A stretch of DNA of 64,000 bases, taken from NCBI RefSeq assembly GCF_040712315.1, contig NC_134016.1:6560782-6624781 (forward strand), read 5' to 3'. This document shows positions 1-12,776 of the stretch, piece after piece. Under the pieces are notes generated by a model. The model had not been told where the DNA came from. It worked only from the letters and a program-made list of their open reading frames with translations, and made no database searches. This stretch comes from Castanea sativa. Its lineage: Eukaryota > Streptophyta > Magnoliopsida > Fagales > Fagaceae. Every line of letters begins with the position of its first letter. Within the stretch, counting starts at the first letter, position 1. A program made the position numbers and the translations under genes.

Positions 1-921
1 TTCCGACGAGAAACTACTCCGAGATTTCACTCTCGACTTCGACAATAAAGTGAATCAGATTGTGTTAGACTCCACTTCGCATGTTGCTTCCTTAACCCTT
101 CAAGATTTTGGTATGTCCCTACTCCTAATCCTGCAATATTTTTTTCTCACATCAATAGTTGAAAGAGAAATGCTAGGTATACTATATTTAACATTTTCAC
201 GACATTTTCACTACAAATCGTAGCTGGTAAGTTGCTATTCATTCTAATTTGAATACCCAACTTATAAAAATGTTGTTGACATAGCATTTTTTATAGTTGA
301 AAATATCAAGAGGTGTCAGTTAAGCTATAAAGCTCTCGACACTTTTTACTTACTTATTTTGTAAGGTAAGCGTAGGCATCAGCACCCAACTATTGGAAAA
401 TCTCTAATATGAATTTCATTAATCAATGTCTATTCTGCAAAATACAAATAAACCAGGCTCTTGTACAATTATTCAATTTCCTATGAGATAAATAAATAAA
501 AAATCTGAAAATATGAATTCTAAAATAATGTTGGTTTTGCTCCTACATCAGTAAGGTACTGAATTTGGGTGTACAGGGTTTTTGGAGATTGAAGTGGGTC
601 GGGGCCACACAAATGAAAAAATGCATTGCAAAACAGAACAATACTTTTGAATGACGGATATAACTTTGTTTGATATAAAAATGGTGCTTTTTATGTATCG
701 GGATCTTTGTACTGGAGTTCATTTTTCTACCTTTTAAGGTGAACAAGTTCACTTTTCGAGTCAGATATCATATAACACTTTGGCATGTTAATATGCTTGG
801 TTGAAAAGATATAAAAATTATATGTATATATATTCTTTTTCCCTTTTTGTTTGCTCCATTTTCTTAAGCAGATCAAACCCAGGATAACTTCTTTGGGTTC
901 ATATTCATTTTTTCCATTGTC

Positions 922-967
<46 letters not shown>

Positions 968-3900
968 TTGTCTTGATTCTGAACTGGTTTGCACTTGATA
1001 TAGATGCATACTTTGAACGTCTAAAAGAGGAGCTTAACATGGTGGAGGCTGAAAGTACCAAGATCTCCAATGAAATTGAGATTCTTGCTAGAAACAACGT
1101 GGAAGGTAAAGATCAGTATTGACTTTTTATGTACAAACCAGCCTGCATACACTCACAGGTTTTTTTATTAAGTTCGTTTCCTCTTTTTTATTGCAGATTC
1201 TACCCAATTGAAGACATGTCTTGAAAGGTTGGATTGTGATTTAGATTCTATTACATCACAGGTCAGTTATCTATTAAAGATAAATTATTAGAAATTTTAA
1301 TTTAGTTCTTTTGGTGACATATTAGCCCATGATTAAGCTGAAAGTATGGGCCTAGAGCGGGTAGCATTTGAACAAGAGCCAACCCTGATTACTGGGTTGA
1401 ACAAGAGCTGAACCATTTTGAAGGGATTAAAAAATGTCTTTTTGCCCACTTTAAACAAAGAAGTGAGAGAATAGTGAGCTCACGCACGCACACACACTAA
1501 AGGATAGTGACAGAATTTCTAAGAGCCTTGTAGCTCGATTGGCATCTCCCGGTTCCAATGGGGACATCTAGGTTCAAATCCCCCTCTCCGCTATTGTAAC
1601 CATTAAATTATTTAAAAAAAAAAAAAAGGAAGAAGAAGAAGAAAGAAACAGAGTTTTTTCTTCATAACATGGACAATGTGAATGAAACAATACTAATGGG
1701 CATGTCAAAATTCTAGTTCTACCCAACGCTTGGTACTTATATATCAAGCTCTATTTGAGGCAATCTGAATTCTGTTCCTATGCCATTTTGTAGGGTCTGG
1801 AGAAAGTAAAAGCAGGTGCAAATGTTAATTGCCCTACATACGGAGATGATGAATCAAGCTTGATAAATGAGCCTTTAGACCATAAGTTGGAGGTTTTGTT
1901 CATTATAATTATTTTGTTTGATACTGTTTGCTTTCTGGGAGTTGTATTAGTTTTGTATACTTTTGTTGAGAGTTTGTAATCATTTTTACTCTTAACAAAC
2001 CTCTTGTTAATTTTTGCTTATACAATACAATCAAAATGTTAATCTTCCCCAAATCATATAACATTGTATTTATCCTGCATGCTGTACTTCACTATTCATC
2101 TGAGAATTTTTAATTTTTTTGATAAGTAAAGGAAATTTTATTCAAGAACTTAATAATGAGTCATCCGAGTATACAGGAACTAGGAAGTATACAGCAGGGG
2201 ACCAAAATAATCAAATACAGAGAATTTTTAATCTTTAGTTAATAATATTGACCATGTGGTCCATTATACCATGTAAGGAGGGTTTTTAATTTTTTTTTGG
2301 TTTACCTTACAGCTATTGGAACTTGAAGTTGAGATTGAGAGGAACAAAACGACTTTAAAGTCTTTGCAGGATCTTGATCATATGTACAGATGGTAACTCA
2401 GCCACAGTGGGATTGCATCTTTTTTTTTTTATTTGTTTGTGCGTGCCTTGTACACATGCCTTAAACGTGTTCATTTAACCATTACAGGTTTGACGCCATA
2501 GAACAGATTGAGGATTTGTTGACAGGTCTAAAGGTCGTTGCATTCACTGAAAACTGCATTAGGTTGTCATTGCAGACATATATTCCAAAATTAGAAGGCT
2601 CACGAAAGATTGAAGGCATTGAACCATCTGTACTGAATCATGAGTTACTAATAGAAGTTCTGGAGGGGACGATGGAGCTAAAGAGTGTTGAGGTATTAGA
2701 ATACATTTTTTATTTTATGATTTCTTTAGGAATATCTTTGTCCAATCAGAATTAAGAATTAGATAATCTACTATAACATTACATACTTTGCAGCATTTAC
2801 AATGGTGATTGGTGAAGCACCTGTATTTGTAATGACTAATGAGCCTAGAATTGTATTATGAAGATTTAGCTGAACCAAACAAGAATGACTTATGTAAAAG
2901 AGAACAAAAGAGAAGTTAGCTAGCATCATAATAAGTGTAAATTTTTTGTTAATACTCATATTTTAGAATGTGGGGGATGAGTTCAAACACCATTTGGTGG
3001 GATGGGTAAGGTTTGCACTCTTTTTGCTAATGGAGGATTGGGGATTAGGAAGCTCACTACCTTTAATCAGGCTCTCTTGGGAAAGTGGCTATGGAGGTTT
3101 TGGGTTGAGGAATCTTGGCTTTGGAGATGGGTAGTCATATCAAAATTTGGAGAGGACTGGGGTTGGAGGAGTTCATAGTCGGTTTGAGGTGCCTGTGGTT
3201 GTGGTCCATGGAATATTAGGATGGGTGGGAGAGGTATGCTTAGCATATTCTTTCTGAGGTTGGAGTTGGGAACTGGATTTGCTTTTGACATGATTGTTGG
3301 TGTGGTGACCAGCCCTTGAGAGTGGCTTTTCCTGCTTGTATGATAGTTCTATTGACAAAAATGCTTCAGTGGTGTGTTTATTGGTGAGGAAGTCTAAGGA
3401 GGGGCAAAGTTGGGATGTTAGATTCTATCGGGTTTTAATGATTGAGAGTTGGACTTGGTAGCTAGCTGCTTTTATACAGATTTTGGAGTCCCACATTTCA
3501 TTTAGAGAGGATGGAGACCAAGTGACGCGGAGTTTGAAGAAGAATGGGGAGTTTGATATTCGTTCTTTCACTTTTCTTTAAGGGGGTCTGCATTTGCCAT
3601 TTTGCCTTGGAAAGGCATTTAGAATGTGAAGACCCCATGGAGGGTTTCCTTTACGTTTGGACGACGGTTTGGAGGAAAATTCTCGCTTGTATTAATCTTA
3701 GGAAGAGAAGCTACAGTATACTGGTCTCGTGTTACATTTGCTAGTTTAGTGGGGAGACAGTGGATCACCTTTGTTGTATTATAATGTGGCCTATCAATTG
3801 TGGAGCTTTGTGTTCAGATTTTTTGGGATCTACTAGGTTTTATCGGAGAGAATGATTTATCATATGTTTGGCTGGAGTAATTGAATGGGTAAACATTCTT

Positions 3901-6900
3901 TGGACATTTGGGACTTGATCTTGTTATGCTTAATGTGGATCATATGACAAGAATGCAATAGGAGAATGTTTGGGGATGAGGAGAGTATGGGGGATAAGCT
4001 TCTAGCCACCTTCATAGGCTCTTCATTTGATTGGTCTTGGGCAGGGGCTATACTCATAGAGATTCCATTCCATTATTTTTAGAATCTTTTTCCTTCTGTA
4101 CATAATTCTTTTGTATTTTTTGTAATTTCTTAGGCTACTTTGTGCCCATTGTACCCGTCATTTAATGAAAATATTCTTACTTATTGAAAAAATAAAATGA
4201 AATAAAATTCGGTGTTCCCATAAATGGATTTGCACTGGAGCTCCAAGTGTTCACTTAGGTTTCTATCTGCTGTAGGGGAAAAAATCCTGTAGGTGAAAAG
4301 TTTCATGTATCTTGTCAAAAGAGGCTGCGGGTCCCCCCCCCCCCCCCCCCTCCCTTTTATTTATTTTTTGATGAACTAAAAACAGTTCAATGGTTCTTAA
4401 GGGGCATGCTTGGAGAAGTAGGTGATGCTTGCTCTGTCTCTTATTTGGATGGTTGACTACTTGTCTGTTTCTAGTAAATTGTTTTGTTTGAATTCAAGAT
4501 TGATTGTCCAATACAATTATTATTATTTTTAGGTAACAGATGAATTCAGTTTTCTATGGGATTCCAATGACAATTAATGTTTGTATGCATTCACTTTTGA
4601 CTGTTTAATGGTTATAAATTCCTCTCTTAGTTTCTGGTAATGTATGACAATTGTCTTTTTTGCTTTGGTGATTGTCTAAGGTAAAATAATATACACAACC
4701 CAAAACCTTAGCCCCAATACTTTGGGGAATAGATATGGATCCTTAGCAGACTTATCGGTTGGCCAAGTGTATTCTTTTTTGCCATTTCATCCTACCCAAC
4801 ATTGTACTCAACGTCACTTTTTAAATAAATGTCATTTCTTACTATTACCAATGTTATTAGCTGTTTTCTAACTAACTAACAGCTCACTTACTTACATCCA
4901 TGTTCAACTACTAAGTACATACAATTAAGCTACAATTGAATGCTCATTATATCCCTTTCCTAGCTGCTTGCCTGCACCAAGCTCAGCAGTCACAGTCTTC
5001 TACTTCACTGCCTGCTGCTTCTTTTTACTCTGTTGCTGCAATGCTGTTGCTTGTGTCTTGGTGACAGTAACCTCAACACTAAGCACTTGTCAATTAGGGA
5101 TTAACAATGTAAATGCCCCTGCATCATTTGCGAAGCTTATTGAGCTATGAGGCTAGTAATTAAATGAGTTTTACGTTATGCATTGTTGTGCTCTTTTAGC
5201 TTATGCTTGCACATTGTGGTCGATTATGCTAGTTATAGGAGTTGAGTTGCCTTGGTGGCCCATGGTTTCTGGCATAAGTTCTCAAAATTTTGATTATGTT
5301 ATGCTACTTCTTATAGGTAATAAGTAGTTTCTTCAATAATTTAACATCAGTTACATACCCTATTACTTTTTTCTTTTTTGGTTAATTATAGATGTTCATG
5401 TTGTTTGCCAGATATTTCCAAATGATGTATACATAATTGACATTCTTGATGCTGCAAAGTCTCTCAGGTTTGTATTTTGGCATTTCTCTGTTAAGTTTAA
5501 AATTATTTTCTCTTGGAAACTTTTCTTTTTGCCGAATATGTTTCTGAACCATAATGCAAGAACCTGTATCATGGTTTTTTTTCCTAATTTTGAACAAAAA
5601 GAAGGTAAACTTGAGTGTTAATAATATCAGGTACTCCTATTATGGGTAGACTATTTATTTTTATGATGCAGCTGTTTTTTCATTTTATTTATTTTATTTT
5701 ATTTTATTTTAATTTATGCACATTATTGATTTTCATCCTTATATAGTTGAAAGTTAATGTTACAATGAAGCCCTTTAAGTTGAGATTGAATGTTTGCATC
5801 ATTGGCAACTTCTATAAAGTTGATGGCCCTTCACACAGAAAAGGTAAAATTTTCCTTGTTGCATATGTTGGGAACTCATATGGATTGCTGGGAGTGATGA
5901 AGCTCTGCTTCTGATGATAACCCTATGTGACTGGGTCAAGCCCCATTGAACACTGTAGAGAGTTTGGATTGGAGCCATTTCATTCACGGTAAAGTCTTAT
6001 GTCACTAAACTTACCTTAGGGAAACATTTATTAAGGTATATGCAAAATTATAAAAGAGTTTGTTTTACTAGAGTAGGTCTTTGAAGTGTTGTCATATACC
6101 TTTTATTACTGTTTATCTTGGTAAAAATGTGTTTAGGGTTTGTTTTACATAAATATTATTTATATATATATTAGTCATATACCAAATAATATTACTGTTT
6201 TTCCATTAACTAAATACTCACTCATGACATTCCCCACCAAGTTGGGATGTATGTATCATTCAATCCCAGCTTGTCACATAATAAATTCAACTAAGTCCTA
6301 CACAAGCTTTGGTAAACGTACCAGCTATTTGGGCTCCTACAGAGATATATGGAGTATCAATTACATGACCTTCCACACTCTCGAGAACATGGTGACAATC
6401 AACTTTTGTTTGCTTGGTTTGCTCATAGAACACAGGATTGGAGGCAGTGTGAATTGCCGCTTGATTGTCGCAATACATAGTCATAGGCAACTTCACATCA
6501 AACCTTAATTCCACTAGTAAATGCTCAATCCGCATAAGTAGTGTTGTTAAAAGCGCGCTTAAGTGCAAAGCTCAGAGCGCAAAGCCCTTGGGGCTTTTTC
6601 CCTCTAAAGCGAAGCACCCTCACAAAAGCGCTTTTTTGAGCTTTTTGTAATTTTTTTTTTTAAATTCCTGATTTGTTTTTTTTGCCAATAGATATAGATA
6701 TGTTTGATATAAGCCATTGATTTAATATATAAAAACTAATAGTGTGGTGTGCTACCATACACCTAAGCCTATCTCTTTAGATATTTTTGAACTTTTAACC
6801 ACAACCACACAAACAAACGCTAAACCAGACACTTACAAAGATTAACATTACTTACCATTCTAGTACTTTTTAGCCTTTGCCTTCTTGGTTCTATACTTCT

Positions 6901-9900
6901 ATTTTGATTCAACCGTGTTTTGTAATCATGGCCATCAAATATCATGGTTGTATATATTTTGTAAAGCACAAATATAAATTATATAAAATGTTTTATTGTA
7001 ATTTATATGATTAATTGATCACTTGAGTGTTGTATTGATCATTAATAATTTTTTTTTTAAATGTGCGCTTCACATCGATCAGGCGCGCGCTTGCGCTTTG
7101 CGCCTAGGCTCCAAGAGGCCTTTGCGCTTAAGTGCGCTCGGCGCTTTTAACAACACTGCGCATAACCTTGCATGATGTATGTGTCATTGCTCTGTACTCA
7201 ACTTTTGTGCTAGATCTGGATACAAAAGTTTATTTCTTACTCTTCCAAGTAATCAAGTTTCATCCTAGAAAGGTGCAATAGCTAGTGGTGAATCTTCTAT
7301 ATGAGGGAGATCCTACCCAATTTGAAAGGCTTCTACTTTTAGGTGGCCATTAGATTTATACAAAGGACCACAACCTGGATGCACTTTAAGATACCTCACT
7401 ATCTGAATGACTACCTCTAAATGTGGAAGACGAGAAGGTGCCATATATTAGCTCACAACACTAATTGCAAATGATATATTTGGGCTAGTAATTGTGAGAT
7501 AATTCAACTTGCCAACTAGATCATGATATCTCTCATGATTAGATAATAGCTCCCTCTACTCCATATACAATTTGACAATAGGACCCATAGGGGCTTCTAC
7601 TAGTTTAGAGCCTAACAAACTAGTTTAAAAAATGTCCAGCACGTACTTTCTTTATGACAAATTGATGACTTCTTTAGATTGTGCTACCTCAATACTTAAG
7701 AGATACGGAAGCTTGTTTATTCTTAGTTTGAAATGAGTTTTGAAGGAATGTATTCGAATCATCTATGCCCTTCTTGTTATCACCCGTGATAATAATATAA
7801 TCAACTTATCAACATAATCTTCCCTCTCTACAAGGTATAATACAAAAAGTGATCAGATTGAGAACATTGCAATCCAAACTTGATTATTGCTTCGCTAAAA
7901 CTTATCAAACCAAGCCCTGGGAGAATGCTTAAGACCATAGATGGCTTCAAATAGCTACACACCTTCCCAAAAATCCTTGGTGGTTGCTCCATATAGACCT
8001 CTTCTTGCAATGTAGAAAATGCAAATCATTTTAGACACCTAGGGTTTGTTTGGATACCGTTTATTGTTGAAAACTAAAAAATGAAAATACTATAGCAAAA
8101 TAATTTTTAAATGTGTGACTAGTGTCGTGGGACCCAGTTTTAAATGAAAATTTGCTGAATTCCGTACTTGTGGGTCCCGTGAACAGTGCACGAGACCCAC
8201 CATTTTTCAGCAAAACGCAAGAACGCACGGAAAACGTGCATTCCAAACGCATACCTAATTGAAAGAATGGCCAGCCCATTTTTTGTAAGATTTATTTTAA
8301 TTTTAGCTATTTTGGTTTGATCCCAAAGCGATTTACCATGGAAGCTATCTACCATATAAAGAAGACTATAAAATCTTCATGTGTGTGTGTGTGCACGTGT
8401 TTATTTATTGATATTGACTTAAAGGAAGTGCATGATAGGGTACCTAGGAAAGTTATGTAGTGCATTATTGGTACCCATACAGTATAATTTTAGCAAATGA
8501 AAGTATACATTGAGTCAATGCCAAGTTGGAAATTTGGAGGGATGCTTTAGAAGCTAAAGGCTTTAGGTTAATAAGGACTAAAACATAGTACATAGAGTGT
8601 AAGTTTACTAAAAATATAAACAAAGATGGAGTGTAAAACTCGATATTTAAGAGATATAAAAGAGTGATCGTTTTCAATATCTTGGATCGATAATTTATAA
8701 GGATGTATAGATTGAAAAAGATGTGACCCATAGATTGAAAAGTAAGGTGGATGAAGTGCAGAAGTGTATTAGCACTCTATGATCCTAGAATACCAATTAA
8801 GTTGAAAGGGAAAATTTGATAAGATTACTATAAATGACTAGCTATGCTCTATGGTCTTGAATGTTGGGCTGAATAAACATAGTTAATAAGAGCAAGAAAA
8901 GTAGCATTAAGGCTCTTTTCAAACACAGCGTGGGTGTGAAAAACATGAAACACATTCATAATATCAACTTTCACCGTGCTCGAACATGACTGAAAAAAAG
9001 CCATTGAAAAGCCATTCGGATCAGGCGCTTTATCACCTTTGAAGTCTTGAAACACTCCAAAAACTTCATCCTCATCAAAAGGTCTGTCCAACCAAGTGGC
9101 ATCTTCCTCAGAAATACAAGAAAAAACAACCTCATCCAAGAGAGGTCGATGAGCCTCATCTTCGAGTATAACTGCCTATAGAACTGAGTAATACACCCCT
9201 CAATGATCCCCTGGTCCGAAGGTTCCCCCTCTACTGGCATCCCCTTCCCTTGGAAAGTGGTGTGGCAATTGAAGGTTCCTCCTCGGGTAGTTTTTTTCTC
9301 TTGGACTACGGCTTTAGGCAAGATTCTTACTATAGATAATCTTCGGAAGAGGCACTTTGTCATTCTTGAGTGGTGTTTTATGTGCAAAGGGTGTGGGGAA
9401 TTTGTAGATCATCTCCTCCTTCACTGTCCTTTCGCTTATGCGATGTGGAGTATGATCTTTTGCTTGTTTGGAATTTACTGGGTGATGCCGCGAAGGGTAG
9501 TGGATTTGTTGGATAGTTGGTCTTGCAATTTTAGGTCGCATAGTAATTTAGTCATTTGGAGGATTGTGCCGCACTGTTTGATGTGGTGTATCTGGCGGGA
9601 ACGGAATTCGAGAAGCTTTGAGGATTGTGATCGGTCCAGTCTTGAGTTTAAGTCTTTTTTCTTTTTTACTCTTCTCGAATGGTGTTTGATTTTACCTTCT
9701 TTTTCTTGTATTTCCCTTCCTGTGTTGCTTGATTTTGTACTTTGGTTTCTTGATGTTTTTGCCTCTTTTGTACATTTCTTTATGTACGGGGCTGTTTCTA
9801 TCAATATATTTTCTATGATTACTTATCAAAAAAAAAAAGAGAATGTTGAGGTGGAAAAGTGGAAATTCAAGCAAAGATAGAATACGGATGAAGAAATTCA

Positions 9901-12776
9901 CTTTCAGGTAGGGGTGGCTCATATGAATTAGAAGATGAAAGGAAGTCACTTGAAATAACCATCAATAAATGCAAAATGAGATAAAGTTTATTATGTGTAA
10001 AGCGGAGCAATTAATGCACCAATTAGACAAAGTTGATTCATGTCAAGGGAAAATAAAGAGGCAGAGGAAGAGCCAAAATATCATTGTTAGAATTAGTAAA
10101 ATAATCATGTCATTTTTCCTTTTGTTGATAAGAAAAATAATCATGTTAATTAAAGAGACTTTGGACAAGATAGAATGGTAGAGAAGAATGCATGTGGCTG
10201 ACCTCAATTTGGTTTGTTGAGAATCCATAATTGACTCCAAAATGTTGGGGCTATGGTTTCGGTGATATGGGCTAAAACCTCCAAGTAGGTAGTACAATAT
10301 CAAAGAAGTAACTATTTAGTAGGGGCCATTGTTGTAGGTGCAAAAGAATTCATGGAGGGTTTTGTAGCGGGGGCCACTGTTGCAAGGGTGGATTTGGCTG
10401 GGACTAGGAGGAGTTCGGTTGCCAACTGTTTTACAGTTTCTGTGGCTGTGGATGAACATGATTTATTATTTCTACGGTTTATGGTTGTCTTTTTATAAAT
10501 ATAATATTAATATATCATTATAAGTCAATTATATTATTAGCAATAAAAACATGTACTTCTGGATTTCTAATTCTATTGCGAACTCTGGTGTTCTGTTTAT
10601 TTCAGCACTCTAAAAAAAGGTTTATCTTGCGTCTTTTTAAAATCATTGGTTTCATTGGACAATCAATGTATATCATTCCCTTATATTTCTACTGACTACA
10701 TCATTTTGTATTAGAGTTAAAGACAATCCATTGCTTTGCAACAAAGATAACAAATGTTGACAAATGATATAAGAGCCAGCTAGAAGCACCATGTGGCTCA
10801 GAGGCACTAAGGCACAATTTGGGTCCTATGGACATCTGGGAATGGGATATAAGTAGGAGATTGTGACCCTGAGATTGTTTGGATTTAATGAGTGTTGCAC
10901 GGTTGTGTGTTGACTCCTACATCAGGAATGTAGTTGGTCAAGCTGGCCTATGTAAGCAGCCTGACTAGTCCTTTTGGGTATATAGAGCAGATGGTGCTAG
11001 CATTTCTCAAAGTTGCAATAGAATACATCGCTCACTTGTCATGTTGCTAATTGCGTGCCAATCTTTTTGTGGGATGTGGAAAGATGTGGGTAATCTTTAT
11101 GTATAGTTTATATAGATTGTTCCATTAGAAGTTAGAATATGATAAAGTGGTCTTAAGTTTTGGCCTAGTTTTGCCCTTTATTTATAAATGTAAGAGGGGT
11201 AGCTAATTGTTGGAGGGCTAAACAAAGAAAGAAACAGTAGCTAGTTTTTGTATTTGCTTAGTGGGGCTAAGTGTACCACCTTTTGTTTGAGCAATCTTGA
11301 ATTATGGTTCCTAGGACAGTTGTGAATTATGGTAACTATGCTCTGCCTTATACCTTGCTACAATCAGCTGTTATCTTCTTCTCTTCATAGCCAGTAACTA
11401 GTTTCAAGGTGCCATTAGATGGGAATGCCTGATTAAAATGGTTTTGCCTAACTGGTGTTGGTTAGTGCTCCCTTCAGAAGCCATACTTTGGATATCATTT
11501 TGTTGTAGCATTTGATTCAGATATCTCAAAACTGTAATTCACTTTAACTACATGATGATAAGTTTATCCTTAATATTTTCAATTTGTTCAATGATGCTCC
11601 ATTTCTTTTCATTTATTGCTCAGCAAGATTTCTTTCAGCAAAGGCTTTTTGAATGGATTAATCTTTTTATAAACTTGGTGAAACAAAACCAATCAGCATA
11701 TTATCTGACTCGATTCATGGAAACCATGCAGTAAGTCTTCATTGCAGTGGTTTATAACAAAAATACAAGACAGAATTACCATCTGCACTTTGAGGCATCT
11801 TGTGGTAAAGAGTGCGAATAAATCTAGGTGAGACTTGTCTTTTAAAACAGTGTAGTTCTGATGTTCTGACTTTTTGCTGAAGGTCAAGTAAATAGAATTA
11901 TTGGTATCTTGTTAAATTTCTGGTTTGCTATATTATACTATCTTTTTCATGTGGTGTTTTTACACGAACATATTTCTATTGCAGATTCTCACTTGAGTAC
12001 TTGGATAGAGATGAGACTATAATAGCCCATATGGCTGGGGCAGTTGATGCGTTTATAAAGATTTCTCAGGATTGGCCAATTTTAAGTTCTCCGTTGAAGC
12101 TGATATCTCTCAAGAGCTCAGATCATTCAAAGGAGATCTCTTTAACTTTTCTATGCAAAGCTGAGGTGAGTGTTATTTATTTATTCTTTTTAAAATTTTC
12201 CACATATTTCCTTTTTAAATTTAGATTATAGCTATTGGATGAAAGAAAGTTCTCATATTTTCAAACTTTTGATCTCTCAATAGAAGCCTTACCTTAGCTA
12301 TTTTGGTGTGCATTTGTGCGTATATATCTATATTTGAAAAAAAAAATTAATGATTTGATTCCTAAAATACTCATCAACATAAAGTAGTCACCTTTTGGAG
12401 AACATAAACCTCCCTTTGGTTTCTGGAAAGAGCAATTATTCCTGTTTAGGTTTCTAAGAGAAGCATAGACATTTCTGGAGGTTTTGTTTCATTAACTCGC
12501 ACCGTTTTTTCTGATTTTTCTTGCAAATAGTGTAGTACAGAGGCTATTAAATATCTCTGTAGCAGCTGCAAAAATGAACTCTGTATGTAATTGTTTAATA
12601 TCCAAACTGAAATTTGTCCTTCTCTGGGTTGCTTAATTTTGATCTGCTAGGAAGTGGCAAACTCATTGGATATACACATACGGCAGGATATATCAAGCTT
12701 TGTCGATGCTATTGAAAAGATACTTGTAGAACAAATGCACTTGGAACTCCATTTTGATGATTCTTCAAAAAAATGA
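1..12776 (+). CDS. Unrecognised coiled-coil protein, 3' ten exons (5' end outside window)
   Basis: Exons read from splice signals and unbroken phase: 1-110, 1004-1105, 1197-1261, 1794-1892, 2313-2392, 2488-2692, 5412-5471, 11624-11730, 11985-12165, 12651-12776 (TGA). About 377 residues are visible. The first five exons encode acidic, Leu/Glu/Lys-rich heptad-like sequence ([19 protein letters not shown], then [19 protein letters not shown]), so a coiled coil is likely. The rest is a mixed alpha/beta region ending in [21 protein letters not shown] do not recognise the family. A coiled coil followed by a compact domain recalls kinetochore proteins with RWD domains, but that is only a shape argument. 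The exon 7 donor is uncertain: the best-looking site (after 5467) leaves phase 2, while exon 8 needs phase 0. Using GT at 5472 restores the frame; a missed small exon in the 6.15-kb intron is the alternative. Several introns carry transposons. Confidence 0.75.
925..964. repeat. (CT)n microsatellite
   Basis: About 20 CT units in the intron just before the exon at 1004. It makes a polypyrimidine-rich stretch upstream of the splice acceptor. The Arg-Glu repeat frame on the opposite strand is an artefact of this repeat. Confidence 0.95.
1521..1627 (+). mobile_element. tRNA-derived SINE
   Basis: An A-box-like TAGCTCGATTGG lies at 1531-1542 and a perfect B-box GGTTCAAATCC at 1571-1581, followed by a short body and an A-run at 1614-1627. 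This is the structure of a tRNA-related SINE. It is not a tRNA gene, because the acceptor stem does not pair and the tail is poly(A). It lies in an intron of the coiled-coil gene. I could not define target-site duplications. Confidence 0.7.
2985..4200 (+). mobile_element. 5'-truncated LINE, 3' end (RT C-terminus and zf-RVT region)
   Basis: Conceptual translation with frameshifts gives the familiar plant LINE stretch around [20 protein letters not shown] at about 3030-3095, then the zf-RVT part containing [16 protein letters not shown] sequence, and ends in an A-rich tail near 4170-4200. It is broken by stops and frameshifts. It lies in sense inside the intron between the exons at 2488-2692 and 5412-5471. 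Confidence 0.75.
4333..4350. repeat. Poly(C) tract
   Basis: Eighteen consecutive C, one T, then three C. It is one of five long C/G homopolymers in the window, the others being at 43634, 55255, 61361 and 62841. Confidence 0.95.
6160..8037 (-). mobile_element. Ty1/copia retrotransposon relic (RT and RNase H part)
   Basis: Read on the minus strand from 8035 leftward: an RT part near 8010-7828 (VYMEQPP and GKVC motifs, then [11 protein letters not shown]), the region before RNase H near 7420-7320 ([14 protein letters not shown]), and the RNase H end at 6568-6287 ([10 protein letters not shown], then [18 protein letters not shown]). These are standard copia pol landmarks. The reading frame has many stops and shifts, so it is dead. 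A 618-bp inverted-repeat element (6540-7157) splits the RNase H part. I cannot define LTRs around it. It lies in the 6.15-kb intron of the coiled-coil gene. Confidence 0.8.
6540..7157. mobile_element. MULE-type MITE inserted in copia RNase H
   Basis: Perfect terminal inverted repeats: AGTGTTGTTAAAAGCGC at 6540-6556 and its reverse complement at 7141-7157. The subterminal parts are also rich in GCGCTTAAGTGC-type inverted motifs. Flanking 10-mers at 6530-6539 and 7158-7167 agree at seven central positions (CGCATAA), which fits a diverged 10-bp target duplication. Removing the element and one copy restores the copia frame around the RIEHLLVE stretch. A 9-11-bp duplication with long TIRs points to the Mutator superfamily. 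No transposase is present. Confidence 0.8.
8040..8258. mobile_element. Short MITE of the GGGTTTGTTTGG family
   Basis: The left end TAGGGTTTGTTTGGATACCG and the right end, which reads TAGGTATGCGTTTGGAATGC on the minus strand, form imperfect terminal inverted repeats about 20 bp long. The interior is non-coding. Similar ends occur at 18405, 28130 and 38306, so this is a dispersed family, probably hAT-like non-autonomous. It abuts the 5' end of the copia relic. Confidence 0.6.
8400..10260 (+). mobile_element. RTE-clade LINE relic, split by a second LINE
   Basis: The left part (8400-8885) translates, with stops, to the RTE signature [13 protein letters not shown], then [12 protein letters not shown], an YLGSII-like block and YGLECWA. 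The right part (9839-10260) continues the same element with [10 protein letters not shown] and KDRIRM, then RGRGRAKI and a [11 protein letters not shown] end. Together they give the order expected for the RT C-terminus of a plant RTE LINE. The zf-RVT LINE at 8886-9838 was inserted between MLYGLECWA and MRMLRW. Both halves are decayed. Confidence 0.75.
8886..9838. mobile_element. LINE insertion with 5' inversion (twin priming)
   Basis: The left segment (8886 to about 9240) codes on the minus strand for the start of the RT domain ([20 protein letters not shown], then [13 protein letters not shown]). The right segment (about 9240-9838) codes on the plus strand for the element's 3' end, the zf-RVT region ([20 protein letters not shown], then [13 protein letters not shown] sequence), and ends in TTACTTATC plus an A-run at 9828-9838. 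Sense 5' ends meet at the junction near 9240. That is the geometry left by twin priming of a LINE, with the stretch between the two segments lost. Confidence 0.75.
10700..11060 (+). mobile_element. Possible LTR-element fragment with degraded primer-binding site
   Basis: TGATATAAGAGCCAGC near 10764-10780 resembles the TGGTATCAGAGCC site complementary to initiator tRNA-Met that follows plant 5' LTRs. It is followed by GGGTCC/GTGTTGACTCCTACATC sequence of the type seen in TRIM/LARD elements. There is no coding sequence and I could not pair the LTR ends, so this is a tentative call. Confidence 0.35.

Noticed and set aside
727..966. Minus-strand frame with an Arg-Glu repeat
   Set aside because: It is the (CT)n microsatellite read as protein; it overlaps an intron and has no other support.
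1531..1581. Possible tRNA gene (A- and B-box)
   Set aside because: No pairing acceptor stem and a poly(A) tail follows, so it is a SINE.
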